Positions 37,548-48,000 of a stretch of DNA of 64,000 nt are shown in pieces. The first letter of the stretch is position 1, and each line of letters begins with the position of its first letter. The position numbers and the translations under genes are program-made. The notes under the pieces are model-generated. The model ran no database searches. It was not told the DNA's origin and saw only the letters and a program-made list of their open reading frames with translations. Origin of the DNA: Chrysophaeum taylorii. Taxonomy: Eukaryota > Sar > Pelagophyceae > Pelagomonadales > Pelagomonadaceae. Location of the stretch: contig JAQMWT010000381.1 of the NCBI GenBank assembly GCA_029834535.1, forward strand, positions 62,001-126,000, in the 5' to 3' direction.

Positions 37548-39101
37548 ATGAGCGCCGCCGCCGCCCCCCAAGAGCTCGAGGTCGGGGTCGGCGAGCTGCG
37601 CGAGTATCTCATGGAAAGTGAGGTGGAGTGCGTGAATATCGAGCCGACGGCAGAGGAGGATGAGATGTCGAGGATGGTCGAGACCGCGGTCGAGGGTCGG
37701 CGGCGGTGGCAGTCGGTGACGCGGTGGACGTACTACTTGACCGCGGGGTCATTGCTGGCCATCGCGCTGCCCGCGCTCATCTACTTTCTCGCGAGCCAAA
37801 ACGCGGCGGGGCGGTACTACTTGCTCCCGGTGGCGACGGTGTTCGTGAGCTGCGCGGTCCCGGTGACGTGCTGGGGAATCGCGGCGCACGTCAACAACTA
37901 CTGGCAGCCGACCCTCCAGAAGTACGTGATTCGGATATTGTGGATGGTCCCGATCTACTCAATCACCTCGCTCGCCGAGTTGTGTTTGTGGTTGCGGGTC
38001 GAGAAGGGCTCGGCCCTGCGGCGGTGGACGGTCGTTCCGACGGCGCTCCGCGACTGCTACGAGTCGTACACGGTGCTCAACTTCTTCTACTTCTGCCTGG
38101 CCTTCCTCGAGGTGTCGAGCGGCGAGCCGGCGAGCACCGCAGTGGCGAGAATGCGGGATGGCGTGCGGCACCCGTGTCCGCCGTACTCGTGCGCGTGCGC
38201 GCCTTGGCGGACCGCCACGGGCGAGTTCCTCGACAGGTGCCAGTACGGCGTCTTGTTGTACGCGACGCTCATGCCCTTGTGCGCGCTCGCCTTGATCGGG
38301 GACGCCTTTTTTGATCGCGACGCGGGCTCTTCCGTCGATGCGACGACGACGACGACGACGACCCCAAAATCGGCGATTTCCGCCCTCGCCACGCCCTCGG
38401 CGCTCGCCGCCGCCGTCCAGTTCGTCGTCGCCAATCACGCCATCTACTGCCTCGGCCTCTTCTACGTCGTCGCGCACCGCCTCCTCGCGCCCTCGCACCC
38501 CCATCTCAAATTCGTCTCTGTCAAGGGTATCGTCTTCGGCACCTTCTTCCAAAATCTCGGCATCGACGCCGTCTTCTACGCTAATCCCCGCCTCGCCGAA
38601 GCGTTCGTCCACTCTGGCGACGATGTCGACGCCGCCCTCGGCTCGGTCCAGTCGACCCTCATGTGCGTCGAGATGCTGGCCTTCGCGCTTCTGCACGCCC
38701 GAGCCTTCCCTTCCTCGGAATTTCCCAGAATCACGCGGGACGGCCAAAGCTCTAACGACGCCGTAGCCGACGCCTCGCGCGACTGGCTCGCGGCCTGGGG
38801 GGACTACTTTGCCGAGCAGAAGCAAGAGCGCCGCCTCTGGCGCCTGGGCGGGAGCCGCGGCCGCGCCCCGCGCGGCACGGTCTCGACCTCGCGCCTTATC
38901 TTCGACGTATCCGACGTGCACCACGACACGACCGCGACTATGCGCGGCCTCGCCGGGGACGTCACGGAGCCCATCATTCGGGAATCCCACCACTCCAGCT
39001 CGGTCCTTCCGCGCTTGCTGGCGCGCTGGCCCACTGTCCCCACCTCCGTCGCCTTCGCCCGATTTGTCAACCGCACCTCCGTCGCGCCCCCCCTCGTCTA
39101 G
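37548..39101 (+). CDS. TMEM184/LAZ1-family seven-helix membrane protein (organic solute transporter α-like)
   Basis: 517 residues from the ATG at 37548. Seven hydrophobic helices between about residues 60 and 390. Family landmarks: LQKYVIRILWMVPIYSITS, RDCYESYTVLNFFYFCLAFLE, a Cys-rich loop HPCPPYSCACAP, KFVSVKGIVFGTFFQ and a final helix with the MCVEMLAFALLHARAF pattern. Members are endomembrane/vacuolar proteins; plant LAZ1 acts in vacuole integrity and brassinosteroid signalling, animal OSTα in steroid transport. The C-terminal 110 residues are hydrophilic. Single exon. Confidence 0.93.
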   Translation: MSAAAAPQELEVGVGELREYLMESEVECVNIEPTAEEDEMSRMVETAVEGRRRWQSVTRWTYYLTAGSLLAIALPALIYFLASQNAAGRYYLLPVATVFVSCAVPVTCWGIAAHVNNYWQPTLQKYVIRILWMVPIYSITSLAELCLWLRVEKGSALRRWTVVPTALRDCYESYTVLNFFYFCLAFLEVSSGEPASTAVARMRDGVRHPCPPYSCACAPWRTATGEFLDRCQYGVLLYATLMPLCALALIGDAFFDRDAGSSVDATTTTTTTPKSAISALATPSALAAAVQFVVANHAIYCLGLFYVVAHRLLAPSHPHLKFVSVKGIVFGTFFQNLGIDAVFYANPRLAEAFVHSGDDVDAALGSVQSTLMCVEMLAFALLHARAFPSSEFPRITRDGQSSNDAVADASRDWLAAWGDYFAEQKQERRLWRLGGSRGRAPRGTVSTSRLIFDVSDVHHDTTATMRGLAGDVTEPIIRESHHSSSVLPRLLARWPTVPTSVAFARFVNRTSVAPPLV

Positions 39102-39369
39102 CGTCTACCGTCTAGTCCTCGCCGGGGCGAGCGGGGCGAGCCAAGATACATACATCATCGTCATCATCTTCTATCGTGGTCGTCGTCGTCGCTCCGAGCT
39201 ATGTGAAACATTAATACTCCTACGCTACTCCTACTACTCGTCTTGCGGTGGTCGTGAGTGGTGGTGCCCCAAAAACCCTGGTGAACGACCGATGATGGCG
39301 TTCTCGTCGAGACGACGACACCACGAGGGGCGTGCGTCTTTGCTGGTCGTCCGTCGTGTTGGTTTTGCT
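39102..39369. other. Convergent intergenic region
   Basis: 268 bp between 3' ends; short CATCAT and CGTCGTCGT runs, nothing else. Confidence 0.4.
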
Positions 39370-40092
39370 CTAGTCCGAGCCCCTGGCGGCGACGGAGCTG
39401 ACCTCGCCAACGACGACGGCGTCGTCGTCGTCGTCGGCACCTCGGAGCATGCCCTGGACGCTCTCTTGGAGGAAAATGTCGCAGTCGTAGGTTCGCCATC
39501 TTTGCTGGAGATCAAGCGGGAGGGCACCCCAGGAGACCCCCGGGGATACCCCATATCGCGAGCGCCAGTCCTTGCAGGTCTCGGATCGCTCGGAGACCGA
39601 CGGGAGCGGTTCGACGACCTCCTGCGGAAGCTCCTCGTACTCGTCTTTCAAACGCCCCCCAAACACGTCGTCGTCGGCGATCTTGTCGTCGAGCGCCGTG
39701 ATGGTGTCGCCCTCGGCGAAGTCCGCAAGACCTTCAAAATTCGGCATGGGCGGGGGCGGCTCCTCGGCGAGCTTCGAGACGATCGCCTTGGCCTCGTTGT
39801 GGCACTCGCGTTTCAAGTCGCGGAGCTCCACCAGGTCGGAGATCGAAAACTGACGCTCGAGGCTCGTCAGAAACTTCTGGAGCACGAGGCTGTTGTCGCG
39901 AACCTCCTTTTCCATAGACCGCAACCGATGCTCGAGGGCGCGTCGCCGCATAACCTCGTCCGAATTGTCGTACCGACCGATGCACCCCGCGGCGTGCCGA
40001 AAGTTCACGATCACCAGAAAGGCCCCCACGAACAAAAACGCTGCCTGGACGACCAACGCCATTCGCGCTGATTCGCAGACGCCACCCATCAT
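39370..40092 (-). CDS. Single-pass membrane-anchored protein with coiled coil and a CW..PGxSWGxLP motif
   Basis: 240 residues. N-terminal signal-anchor (about 11–30), coiled-coil (45–105), Pro-rich break, and a C-terminal segment CKDWRSRYGVSPGVSWGAL continuing LDLQQRWRTYDCD. This 'C..WR..Y.V.PG.SWG.LP...Q..W....CD' pattern appears as a terminal tag in many algal secretory-pathway proteins as I recall, but I cannot name its function. Topology would place the coiled coil and the motif in the lumen or outside (type II). Acidic C-terminal tail of six Asp. Confidence 0.65.
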   Translation of the reverse strand: MMGGVCESARMALVVQAAFLFVGAFLVIVNFRHAAGCIGRYDNSDEVMRRRALEHRLRSMEKEVRDNSLVLQKFLTSLERQFSISDLVELRDLKRECHNEAKAIVSKLAEEPPPPMPNFEGLADFAEGDTITALDDKIADDDVFGGRLKDEYEELPQEVVEPLPSVSERSETCKDWRSRYGVSPGVSWGALPLDLQQRWRTYDCDIFLQESVQGMLRGADDDDDAVVVGEVSSVAARGSD

Positions 40093-40413
40093 CGGACACC
40101 AAAATTTACCCTAATCCTCGTATTGTTCATTTTTTTCCCTCTAACTTAATCCATTATATAATGATCTGCCCCTTGTGACTAGACTACGGGGCGAGCTCGC
40201 GCTCTGTCGTCGACGCAAGCGGCGGCCTGCGCGCCCTCCCTCCCTCTTTCACCTCGCTCTGTTCTCTCGCCTCGCCCGACGCTCTGATCTCCCCCCCTCC
40301 CTCCTTTATCCCTCCAGTTTACTCTTAAACCCCCTTCCCTCAGCGGGCGTTGAGTGAGTTAGTTACCCTCAAGCACAAATCCCCTTGAACTAAAAACCCT
40401 CGTTGCATCCGCG
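40093..40413. promoter_or_regulatory. Divergent intergenic region, pyrimidine-rich
   Basis: 321 bp between head-to-head genes; strongly CT-rich on the plus strand at 40230–40330. No defined element recognised. Confidence 0.35.
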
Positions 40414-40953
40414 ATGATGCTTCGCCTGCTCGCGCTGAGCGCCGCTTGCGCCCTCGCGCACAGACCTCTGGGCTTTTTGTGGCGCAAGGAACCGTACCTT
40501 CTGGAGTTTTCATCGAAAAACGCGCAGGAGGATAGCAGAAAAATGAAACCCATCGTCAAGCAGCTCGAGAAGAAGCTCAAGACGAGATTTGTCCGCCTCG
40601 ACATCTGGAACGATCCGGGCGCCTACCAAGTCTTCATGCTCCTCGACAAGGCCCCCAACGGCAAGACGATTTGCGGGGGGTTGCCCTTTTACTACAACCG
40701 CAAAACGGGAGAGATCGTCTGCGGCGCGACCACCTACGAAAATCTCGAGAACTGGGCCACCGGACAGACGCACCTCGTGGGACAGCCCCCTCGCATGTCC
40801 ATGGAGGAAATCGAAATCAAGGGCCGCGTCACCGGGAAGCAAGCCCGCTTGGCCCGCGCGGTAGCCCGAGAAAACCAGCAACGTCAAGTTTCGGCACCGT
40901 CGAACACCGCCCCGGAGGAACCCCGCTCCCCCTTGTCGAGAATGCCTAACTGA
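40414..40953 (+). CDS. Secreted or plastid-targeted thioredoxin-like protein lacking CxxC
   Basis: 179 residues. Signal peptide MMLRLLALSAACALA, followed by HRPLGF, which could be a plastid transit segment though it lacks the canonical ASAF. Residues 25–115 follow the thioredoxin fold: YLLEFSSKNAQEDSRKMKP (β1–α1, where CGPC would be expected), RFVRLDIWND (β3), GGLPFYYNRKTGEIVCGA (cis-Pro loop and β4). The redox CxxC is absent, so a disulphide-exchange role is unlikely; a binding or chaperone role is more probable. Highly basic/hydrophilic tail. Confidence 0.7.
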   Translation: MMLRLLALSAACALAHRPLGFLWRKEPYLLEFSSKNAQEDSRKMKPIVKQLEKKLKTRFVRLDIWNDPGAYQVFMLLDKAPNGKTICGGLPFYYNRKTGEIVCGATTYENLENWATGQTHLVGQPPRMSMEEIEIKGRVTGKQARLARAVARENQQRQVSAPSNTAPEEPRSPLSRMPN

Positions 40954-41146
40954 CGATCGAATCGAATCGAATCGAATCGGCGACCACCGCCACGACAAGC
41001 ATCGTCGTCTCCATTTAATTATCTATCTAAAATCTCTCTCTTCTTCTTGATGTCGCATTTTTATCTGTGTGGCATTTAAGTTGCTGCGTGCGCCCTATCC
41101 TAGGTCGCGAGATGTTGTGATCTCATCTAGTGTAATTATTATTAAC

Positions 41147-42720
41147 TTAAGTATTTGCGTTCGGGGCTGCGGGGTCATCGAGGCTTCTCGAAGTTCGCCG
41201 AGCTTTCCTCCCGCGGTGACGCTTCTTGTCGCGCATCTTACTTGGCTTCGCGTCGCTTGGGGACATATTAATCGACTCCTGCGTCATCATCATTGTGTCG
41301 GCTGTTGCTTGGAACACCATATTATCATTTCTGGGCTTCTTTTCGTAGCTCGCGAGGATGCTTCTGACGAGCTCGCCCGACTCCGTATAGACCCAATTAT
41401 CGCCGCGGGCGTCGGCGCCCGGCATCAGAGCCGAGAGGGAGTCGTCGGTCAGGGTATAATTGCTTCCCGGGCTCCCATTATCGGCCACGTTCCAATTCGC
41501 CCAAGAAATGCCATATTCGTCGAGCTTGCGGATCCACCCGAGGGTTCTGTTGGCGTCGACCCGGCACGGGATGTGCGGACACCCGTTTCCCCATTCGGAC
41601 GCGAAAAGCGGAATCTTGTCGGCGACCTCGTCGATCAGGTCTTTCATGTAGTCGTGGTAAGAGTACGCCGCGTAAAAGTGAACGGAATAGGCGATGTTCG
41701 TCCCGTTGACGAGACCCTCCTCGAACGGGACGTCGATGCGCTGCGACCACATCGGCGTTCCAACGATAATCAAGTTGTTGGCTCCCTGCTCTCGAATCAC
41801 GGCTACGACTTGGTCAGCGTACGCCTTGATGTCCTCCCACTTGTTTCCCCACCACGGCTCGTTGTACACTTCAAAGATAACGTTGGGCGTGTCCTTGTAC
41901 TTTGCCGCGACCTCGCGGAAAAACTCCATCGCCGCCGACCGCTGCGGTTGTCGGTGGGCCCAGTGCGAGTGCCAGTCGATGATCACGTACATGCCGAGCT
42001 CGATGCACGTTTCGACGACCGTCATGACGCGCTCCTTGTTGTTCTTCGTCTCGTTCGCGTCGAGGTACGTCCCAGTTAAGCGTGGCTTGAACACATCCAT
42101 CTCGTTCGCCGCCGGGAAATCAACACCCAACGCTGCGCGCACCAACGTCACGCCCGACCAAGAGGCGATTTTCCTCGTGGCCTCTGCGTTGAAAAACTTG
42201 GCACCTACGCGAAGGAGAGTCAATCAAATCGAGCGCTAGGGTGTCTGTCTGTCTGTCAGTCAGTCACGAGCTTTGCCTTACCTGCCCAATTCGAGTTGCT
42301 CCAGTACATGGACATGCCTCTTAATTGAACCACCTCGCCCGTAGTCTTGCTGACGATCCTGTTGCCTGCGTCATTCACCGAGAGCCAGCCCCACTGCTCG
42401 ACGGCCGTTACTTGTTTCGTCTCGCACCACTCTCCGGACGAGGGACAGCACTCGGCCGCCAGCGAGCACCACGCACCGACTGGCGCGTACCGCAGGCAAT
42501 TGTCACAGGTTCCTTTGTGGCACAACTTTCCTGTCGTCTCAGGGATGTCGAGGGTGGGACACCACGTGTAGCCTTCATCGACACACGACTTCTCGTGCCA
42601 CGAATAGAACTTGCACATGGGCGCAATGTCGTAGCAACTCGAGCAGTCGCCCAGCCTGCAACACGCCTGGCCATGACCACGGCCCACCCATGCCGCGATG
42701 AGGACGAGATGCCGCATCAT
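41147..42720 (-). CDS. Secreted GH5 endoglucanase (cellulase)
   Basis: 498 residues in two exons: 42720–42282 and 42204–41147. The 77-bp intron (GTAAGG...GCGTAG, 42205–42281) joins SNWAG to AKFFNAEATR in phase 1. Signal peptide from MMRHLVLIAAWVG; then a Cys-rich N-terminal module with about 16 Cys (CCRLGDCSSCYDIAPMC...), possibly carbohydrate-binding; then the GH5 barrel: RAALGVD, DWHSH, VYNEPWWG (general acid Glu) and FASEWGNGC (nucleophile Glu), ISWANWNVADN. Hydrolyses β-1,4-glucan outside the cell. The C-terminal tail is basic (KKRHRGRKARRTSR). An upstream ATG at 42774 is in frame but would precede the signal peptide with a basic stretch. Confidence 0.92.
42205..42281 (-). other. 77-bp intron
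   Basis: GTAAGG donor and GCGTAG acceptor; contains a (TGAC/CAGA) microsatellite (CTGT repeats on the plus strand at 42244–42264). Splicing preserves phase. Confidence 0.9.
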
Positions 42721-42774
42721 CACGCGTCGCAACAACAACAACAGATACTTGTAAGAACGTTTCCTGTAGAACAA

Positions 42775-44092
42775 TTCCCTAATCAGGCTTGTTTAGAAAA
42801 AAGTGATAAATAATTCGGGTTGTTTTTGCATACAGGATGTGCGCTGTATACTGTCGACAGTTCTGGTTGATGTCAGTGACTCAGTAGGTCCCCCACACAC
42901 ACCCCCCTCTTAGCAGTCGACATTTAAAGACTCAGTAGGTTATCTCTTGCTGACGAAGAAAAATAGTGTACCCTTTTTGTTTTGGGGACCATTATAAAAC
43001 TGCCATTCCTCTGTTTTCCTGGAACCTGTAATAACCTGGCTTCGAAACTTCTTTCCGGGTAAGTAAGCATTTGGGCCACACTCGTATTTCTCACCTTCTC
43101 GAGATCCATCCCCGCGGAATCCGAAATGTGGCCAGTGATCCACCGGATATTCCCTCACCTTCACCCGACACCCACCCCTCCACGTGGTTTGGTCCCCAGA
43201 CCCCCTGCTCCTAGGTGGTTTGGTCCCCAGACCCCCTGCTCCTAGGTGGTTTGGTCCCCCAATCCCCCTCCTGGCGCCTCTCACTCTAGCCACTACGCTG
43301 ACAAGCGCTTACTTGCAGGGCGACTCGAGGTTAAGGAAACAAGGGGTCTCCATGAGGCGGACTTGACGACGCGTGGGGACGCCGCGCTCCGCGCTGATCA
43401 CTTTTTCGTAGTCTTGCACCTGGAGGACGTGGAAGGTAAGCGATTCCGACGAAAGTATGCGTGGGATCAGGACCAGTGACTCACTCTACCGCGGATGTCG
43501 GGCGGGCCTGTCTCACCAGTCAAATTCGGCGAAGTTCGACGCAAGCGATGTCGCATGGACCCCTGTGGACCACCTTGGAAGTGCATACCGCTTCTCTTAA
43601 CCCCTTATTTCATAGCTGCATGTGACGACGACCCCAACCCACACGCGGGCCATACATATAATACGTAACCCCCCGACGAACTTCCTCTCAATTTGGCAGC
43701 TACCGAGATCGTTCCGAGAGCCAGATCGAGGCCTTGTGCGGGATGTACACCACGGGCCTTTCAACAGCCGCCGGCGCGGGACCCCCGCGTTTCTTATTCG
43801 ACCCTAATGAGGATTATTCGGGACACGCAACTTAAAATAACACAGAAAAAGCCGACGACGAGAAAAAGCACACTGGGACTTTTTTCGAGGAGACTAGAAT
43901 GTGGCAGGCACCTTCTTGATTCAGAGACTTCGTGTCCAGCGAAGTGGATATAACATAGAGAGTCGTCGCGGCAGCGGCAAAAAAAAAAAAGGCCGGGCCC
44001 AGACTCATAAACACCTAGAGCGCATTCATCATAATTTCGGGCATTTTTAAGGTCGGGAAGCTTACAAAAGTCCGCGGTGCCCTCACTTGTTC
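42775..44092. other. 1.3-kb gap with a minisatellite and possible exon fragments
   Basis: No full gene seen. Minus-strand 42940–43290 reads smoothly (EYPVDHWPHFGFRGDG, KYECGPNAYLPGKKF) but lacks an ATG. Plus-strand 43320–43437 sits between an AG acceptor and a GTAAGCG donor and reads RLEVKETRGLHEADLTTRG. Either may be a remnant exon. Confidence 0.35.
43184..43262. repeat. 31-bp minisatellite, about 2.6 copies
   Basis: GTGGTTTGGTCCCC starts at 43184, 43215 and 43246. First two units are nearly identical; the third decays after the C-run. Confidence 0.9.
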
Positions 44093-44938
44093 TTACTTGG
44101 GGAGCTTGGGGACTGCGCCGTTCGTGATTTGCTGGAAGAAGCCGCAGACAGCCAAGACTGCGAATAACTTGACGAGGAACGGGTCGTCCAAAGGGAGCGT
44201 GGAGCCCATGATGTTGCCGTCGTAGGGGGGGATGGTGACGGCGAAGATCTTGTACTGGGGGTTGGATCCCGGGACCGCGGACTCGGCGAGGACGCTGAAG
44301 AGGCCGATCATCGCGAGGCGGCCGTTGTTGATCTCGGCGAAGAGGCCACGCTCCTTCTCTGCGGCCGACTGCTCGGGAAGGATGCCAAAGGGATCGAAGA
44401 GGTCGAAAGGAATCTGGCCAAATGCTTGGCCAGCGATGGGGGGGTAGTAGCCCGGCTTGCCGCCCTTCGTGTAGTGGACGTAGCCCGCGGGGCTGCCGGC
44501 GCCCTCGCCGTAGGACTCGAGCATGCCGACGAAGACGAGGATCTGGAGCTTGCCGATGAGGGGGATGTTGTCCCACTGCTCCTGGGGTGTCACGCCGGGG
44601 ACGTAGCCCCTGTAGGGCTGGATGATGTGTTCGCCCGCGACGAGAGGCGTAGATTGCGCGCAGAAGCCGAGGAATCCGGCCATCGCGACGCGGCCGTGCT
44701 TGATCTCGGCGTGGCGGAGGTACCCGATGGTGGCCTCGTTGCCGAGGCCCCAGAAGTTGTAGTCGGCACACCCGAGGGGGTCCCAGATGCCCTCGAAGGG
44801 AAGCGCGGTCGGGTTCTTCTCGCAGAGCGCGACGAGATCCGCCTTGGTCTCGTGCATGACCGTCGCCGGTCGCCCGGGGGTCGTGGGCATCTGGAAGGCC
44901 GAAGCGACGCCAACGACGAGAGCGGCGGCAGTCTTCAT
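44093..44938 (-). CDS. Fucoxanthin–chlorophyll a/c light-harvesting protein
   Basis: 281 residues from the ATG at 44938. N-terminus MKTAAALVVGVASAFQMP: signal peptide ending in ASAF, the cleavage motif for import into red-derived secondary plastids; the following residues form the transit peptide. LHC helices: helix 1 RHAEIKHGRVAMAGFLGF (Glu and His chlorophyll ligands), helix 2 LQILVFVGMLESYG, helix 3 AEINNGRLAMIGLFSVLAES. Between helices 2 and 3 is a longer lumenal/stromal loop than in typical FCPs (HYTKGGKPGYYPP...), and a hydrophobic C-terminal segment DPFLVKLFAVLAVCGFF follows helix 3. Harvests light in thylakoids. An in-frame upstream ATG (45043) would hide the signal peptide and overlaps the kinesin start; not used. 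Confidence 0.95.
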   Translation of the reverse strand: MKTAAALVVGVASAFQMPTTPGRPATVMHETKADLVALCEKNPTALPFEGIWDPLGCADYNFWGLGNEATIGYLRHAEIKHGRVAMAGFLGFCAQSTPLVAGEHIIQPYRGYVPGVTPQEQWDNIPLIGKLQILVFVGMLESYGEGAGSPAGYVHYTKGGKPGYYPPIAGQAFGQIPFDLFDPFGILPEQSAAEKERGLFAEINNGRLAMIGLFSVLAESAVPGSNPQYKIFAVTIPPYDGNIMGSTLPLDDPFLVKLFAVLAVCGFFQQITNGAVPKLPK

Positions 44939-45041
44939 AATATTACTTATATTAGTCTCGCGATCCCAAGCCTCAAGCTGCGGAAAGATTCTCTCGGACG
45001 ACGGCGTGTTCCGGAATTTGGTACCGTTTGTTAGCGGTTTC
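44939..45041. promoter_or_regulatory. 103-bp divergent promoter region, LHC / kinesin
   Basis: The light-regulated LHC gene and a kinesin gene start head to head with 103 bp between. Confidence 0.5.
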
Positions 45042-48000
45042 ATGATGATGATGCGAATCGACCGACGACGACGACATCAAGGGCTCGACGCTGCCCGGCT
45101 GTGGTCGAAATTGGCCGAGGTCGTGGGGGAGCGCCATAGTCGGTCAGAGATCGTGCAACGGCTGGGCGCGTGTCGGTCGTTCGACGCGTTCTCTGCTGGG
45201 GTTGCCTTCTTGTGCGGGGGCGTCCGCGTTTTTCCGCACGCGGACCGCAGGGTGCTCTACGACTCGGCGTCCTACGGGAAGGGTCTCGACAGGGCGTGCG
45301 ACGAGAACGCCATCCGTCGACACCTCGAGTCGATGAAGACGCGCGGTCGGCGCCGCCCGCGCGTCTTCCGGCTCGGCATCGAGCGCGAGAGGTTGAGGCT
45401 CGCGTGCGCTGACCTCGCATTTCGCCGAGCGCTGCTCGAGGGCGTGTCAGTAGTCGCCGTGGAAAAAGTCGGCTGCGCGCTCGTCGCGCCCGTCCTCGGT
45501 CTCTCGGGCACCGTCGTCGCGGACGACGGCGACAAATTGTTTGGCGACGACGGACTTTTGTGGCGCGCCATCGACGCTTGCTACGAAATGGGGCGAGGTT
45601 TGAGGCTGGAGCTCGCGGCGCCCTCGTCTCTTATCGCGCTCCCCGCCGACAATCGCGAGGCAGGTCTCGCGATGGCGCGCGAGTGGCTGCCGAGAGACGC
45701 GAGAGTGGCACTCGCGGCCGCGACCGTCGACCGCGTCGTCGGCGAGCTTCGATTTGTCAAATCGACGACGCCCGAAGACGACGCGAGGCCCGACGGGTTT
45801 GTGCTCGTTTCCTCGGATGTCCACGCACCACCGCGCCGACGCCACAAAATCGAGTCGGCCCTCCCGCTCGAAGTGCTCCAAAGCACCAAAAAATCCAGCG
45901 TCGACGACGTCGTCGTTCGACGGGCGGAGCTCGAAGAAGAAGAAGAAGAAGAAGAAGAAGAAGAATATTTAGAAGAAGAATATTTAGAAGAAGAAGAAGA
46001 AGAAAACGAGGCGGACAACAGCGAGGTCGCCGCCGACGCCGTGCGCGATGATTGCCGCCGGTACGAGCTCGCGTGCTTGGAGCACGAGGCGCGCATTCGG
46101 CGAGCGCACGGCGGCGTGCGCGTCGCGTGCCGCGTGCGGCCGCTCCTCTCCGGCGACGCGGCGCCGCCCGCAGGCGTCGATCGCCGGGAGTTCGTGTGGT
46201 GCGTCGGGGCGGCGACCGTCAAAATCGATCTCGCGGGACACCCCAGAAAAAGCACCTCGACGACGACGACGACGGGCCGGAACGATTTCGAAGTCGAGTT
46301 CGACGACGCGTGGGACGCGAGCGTCTCGCAACGCCGCGCGTTCGAGCGCGTCGAATACCTCGCTCGCGAGGTCGCTCGCGGCACCAAGGCCATGATCGTC
46401 GCCTACGGTTGCACGGGGTCGGGGAAAAGCTACACGATAGTCGGCGAGCACGAGCAGTACGGGATCGCGTTCCAGGCCGTCGAGCTGCTCCTCGGGGAAA
46501 AAAAAGCAAACGACGTCTCGGTCTCGATGCTCGAGGTTCACAACGAGGTGGTCTACGACCTGCTCGCCGGAAAGGAAAGGCTCGAGATCCGGCTGAACTC
46601 GAAGACCCCGTATGCCGCGGGGCTCTCGAGACTCGACGTGCGCTCGACGGTCGACTTCGTCGCGACGTTCGAGGCCGGCGCGCGCCGCCGAGCTACGTCG
46701 GCGACCTACCTCAACGCGCGCTCGAGCCGCTCGCACGTTGTCGTTTCGATATTCGTCAAATCCGGGGGCCGCCTCGTGCTGGTGGATTTGGCGGGTTCTG
46801 AAAGAGTCGCCAAGAGCGGGGTCTCGGGGGCCTCGCTTCGCGAGGCGACGTTTGTCAACAAAAGCCTTTCGGCGCTGGGAGACGTCTTCGAGGCGGTCGA
46901 CAAAAGACGCCCTTACGTGCCCTACCGCAACTCCAAACTGACGCATTTGATGCAGGACACACTCCAGGACCCCTCGAGCATAAGTCTTTTCGTGTTCGCG
47001 GCATCGCCCGCGTGGGCGACGGCGCCGGAAACTCTCGCAGCTCTAACTTTTGCGAAGCGCGTGAAACGCGCCGTTTCCGCCCTCGGCGGGTTGACCGAGA
47101 AACAGAAGTGTGTCGACGCGATTCTGGCTGCCTGGACGACTGCGCGAGACCACCGCCTCCGACAACGCGTCGTCCTCGCCAAACGACGCGGACGCCGAGC
47201 TAGTAGCCAAGCCCCGTCGCGAAACGAGCTCCGCGCCGCCCTTCAATCTCCGAGGTCGTCGCCCTCGAAGTCGCCGTCTTCTCGCGCGTCCGTAGTCAAC
47301 GCCCTGGATGACGACGATGGCGACCCCTTCTTCTTCTTCTTCGATCAGGCCGCCCGCGTCCGCGAGTCGACGGCTCGCGGCTTCTTCTTCGAACGGTCGC
47401 TCGAAGTCCGCCGCCGCCGCCGCCGGAAGCTTCTGGTGGTGGTGGCGCACGCGGCTCGAAACCTCGCCATCGTCGACTCCTCCCCGCTCGCCATGCTCGC
47501 TGCGCTCGCCTGCGGTAGGGATGACATTGTCTCGGGCTTTGGGCTCAACCCGTTCGTGGCGGCCGCGCGCGGGGACCGCGTCCAGCTCTCGAGCGTCGAC
47601 CCTTGGACTCGCAACCCAAAGTGGGAACACGAATTTTGCTTCCCAGATGATGACGACGACGACGCCGATGCGGTGGTGTCGTTGTACGTCTTCTCGCATA
47701 ACACCTACTCCGCGCCGACGCTGCTCGGGAAGTGCGTCTTCGACTGCCGCGGCTGCTTTCCGTCAACACTACCCCACACTCTTGTGGAGGAAGCTTCATG
47801 GTTCCCAATTATGGCCTGTGCCGAAGAGGAGCGACCACGCCACGCCCACCTCGACACAAAATCGTTTTTCTTTTCGCGGTGGGCGTCGTCGTCCTCCTTC
47901 GGGGAAACCGGGCGGCCGACGACGAAACCGCGCGCGCGGAGGCTCGGCGAGATCCTTCTTTCCGCGTACTCCCTTGTCGGCGTGCAGGGAGGAGCCTCAT

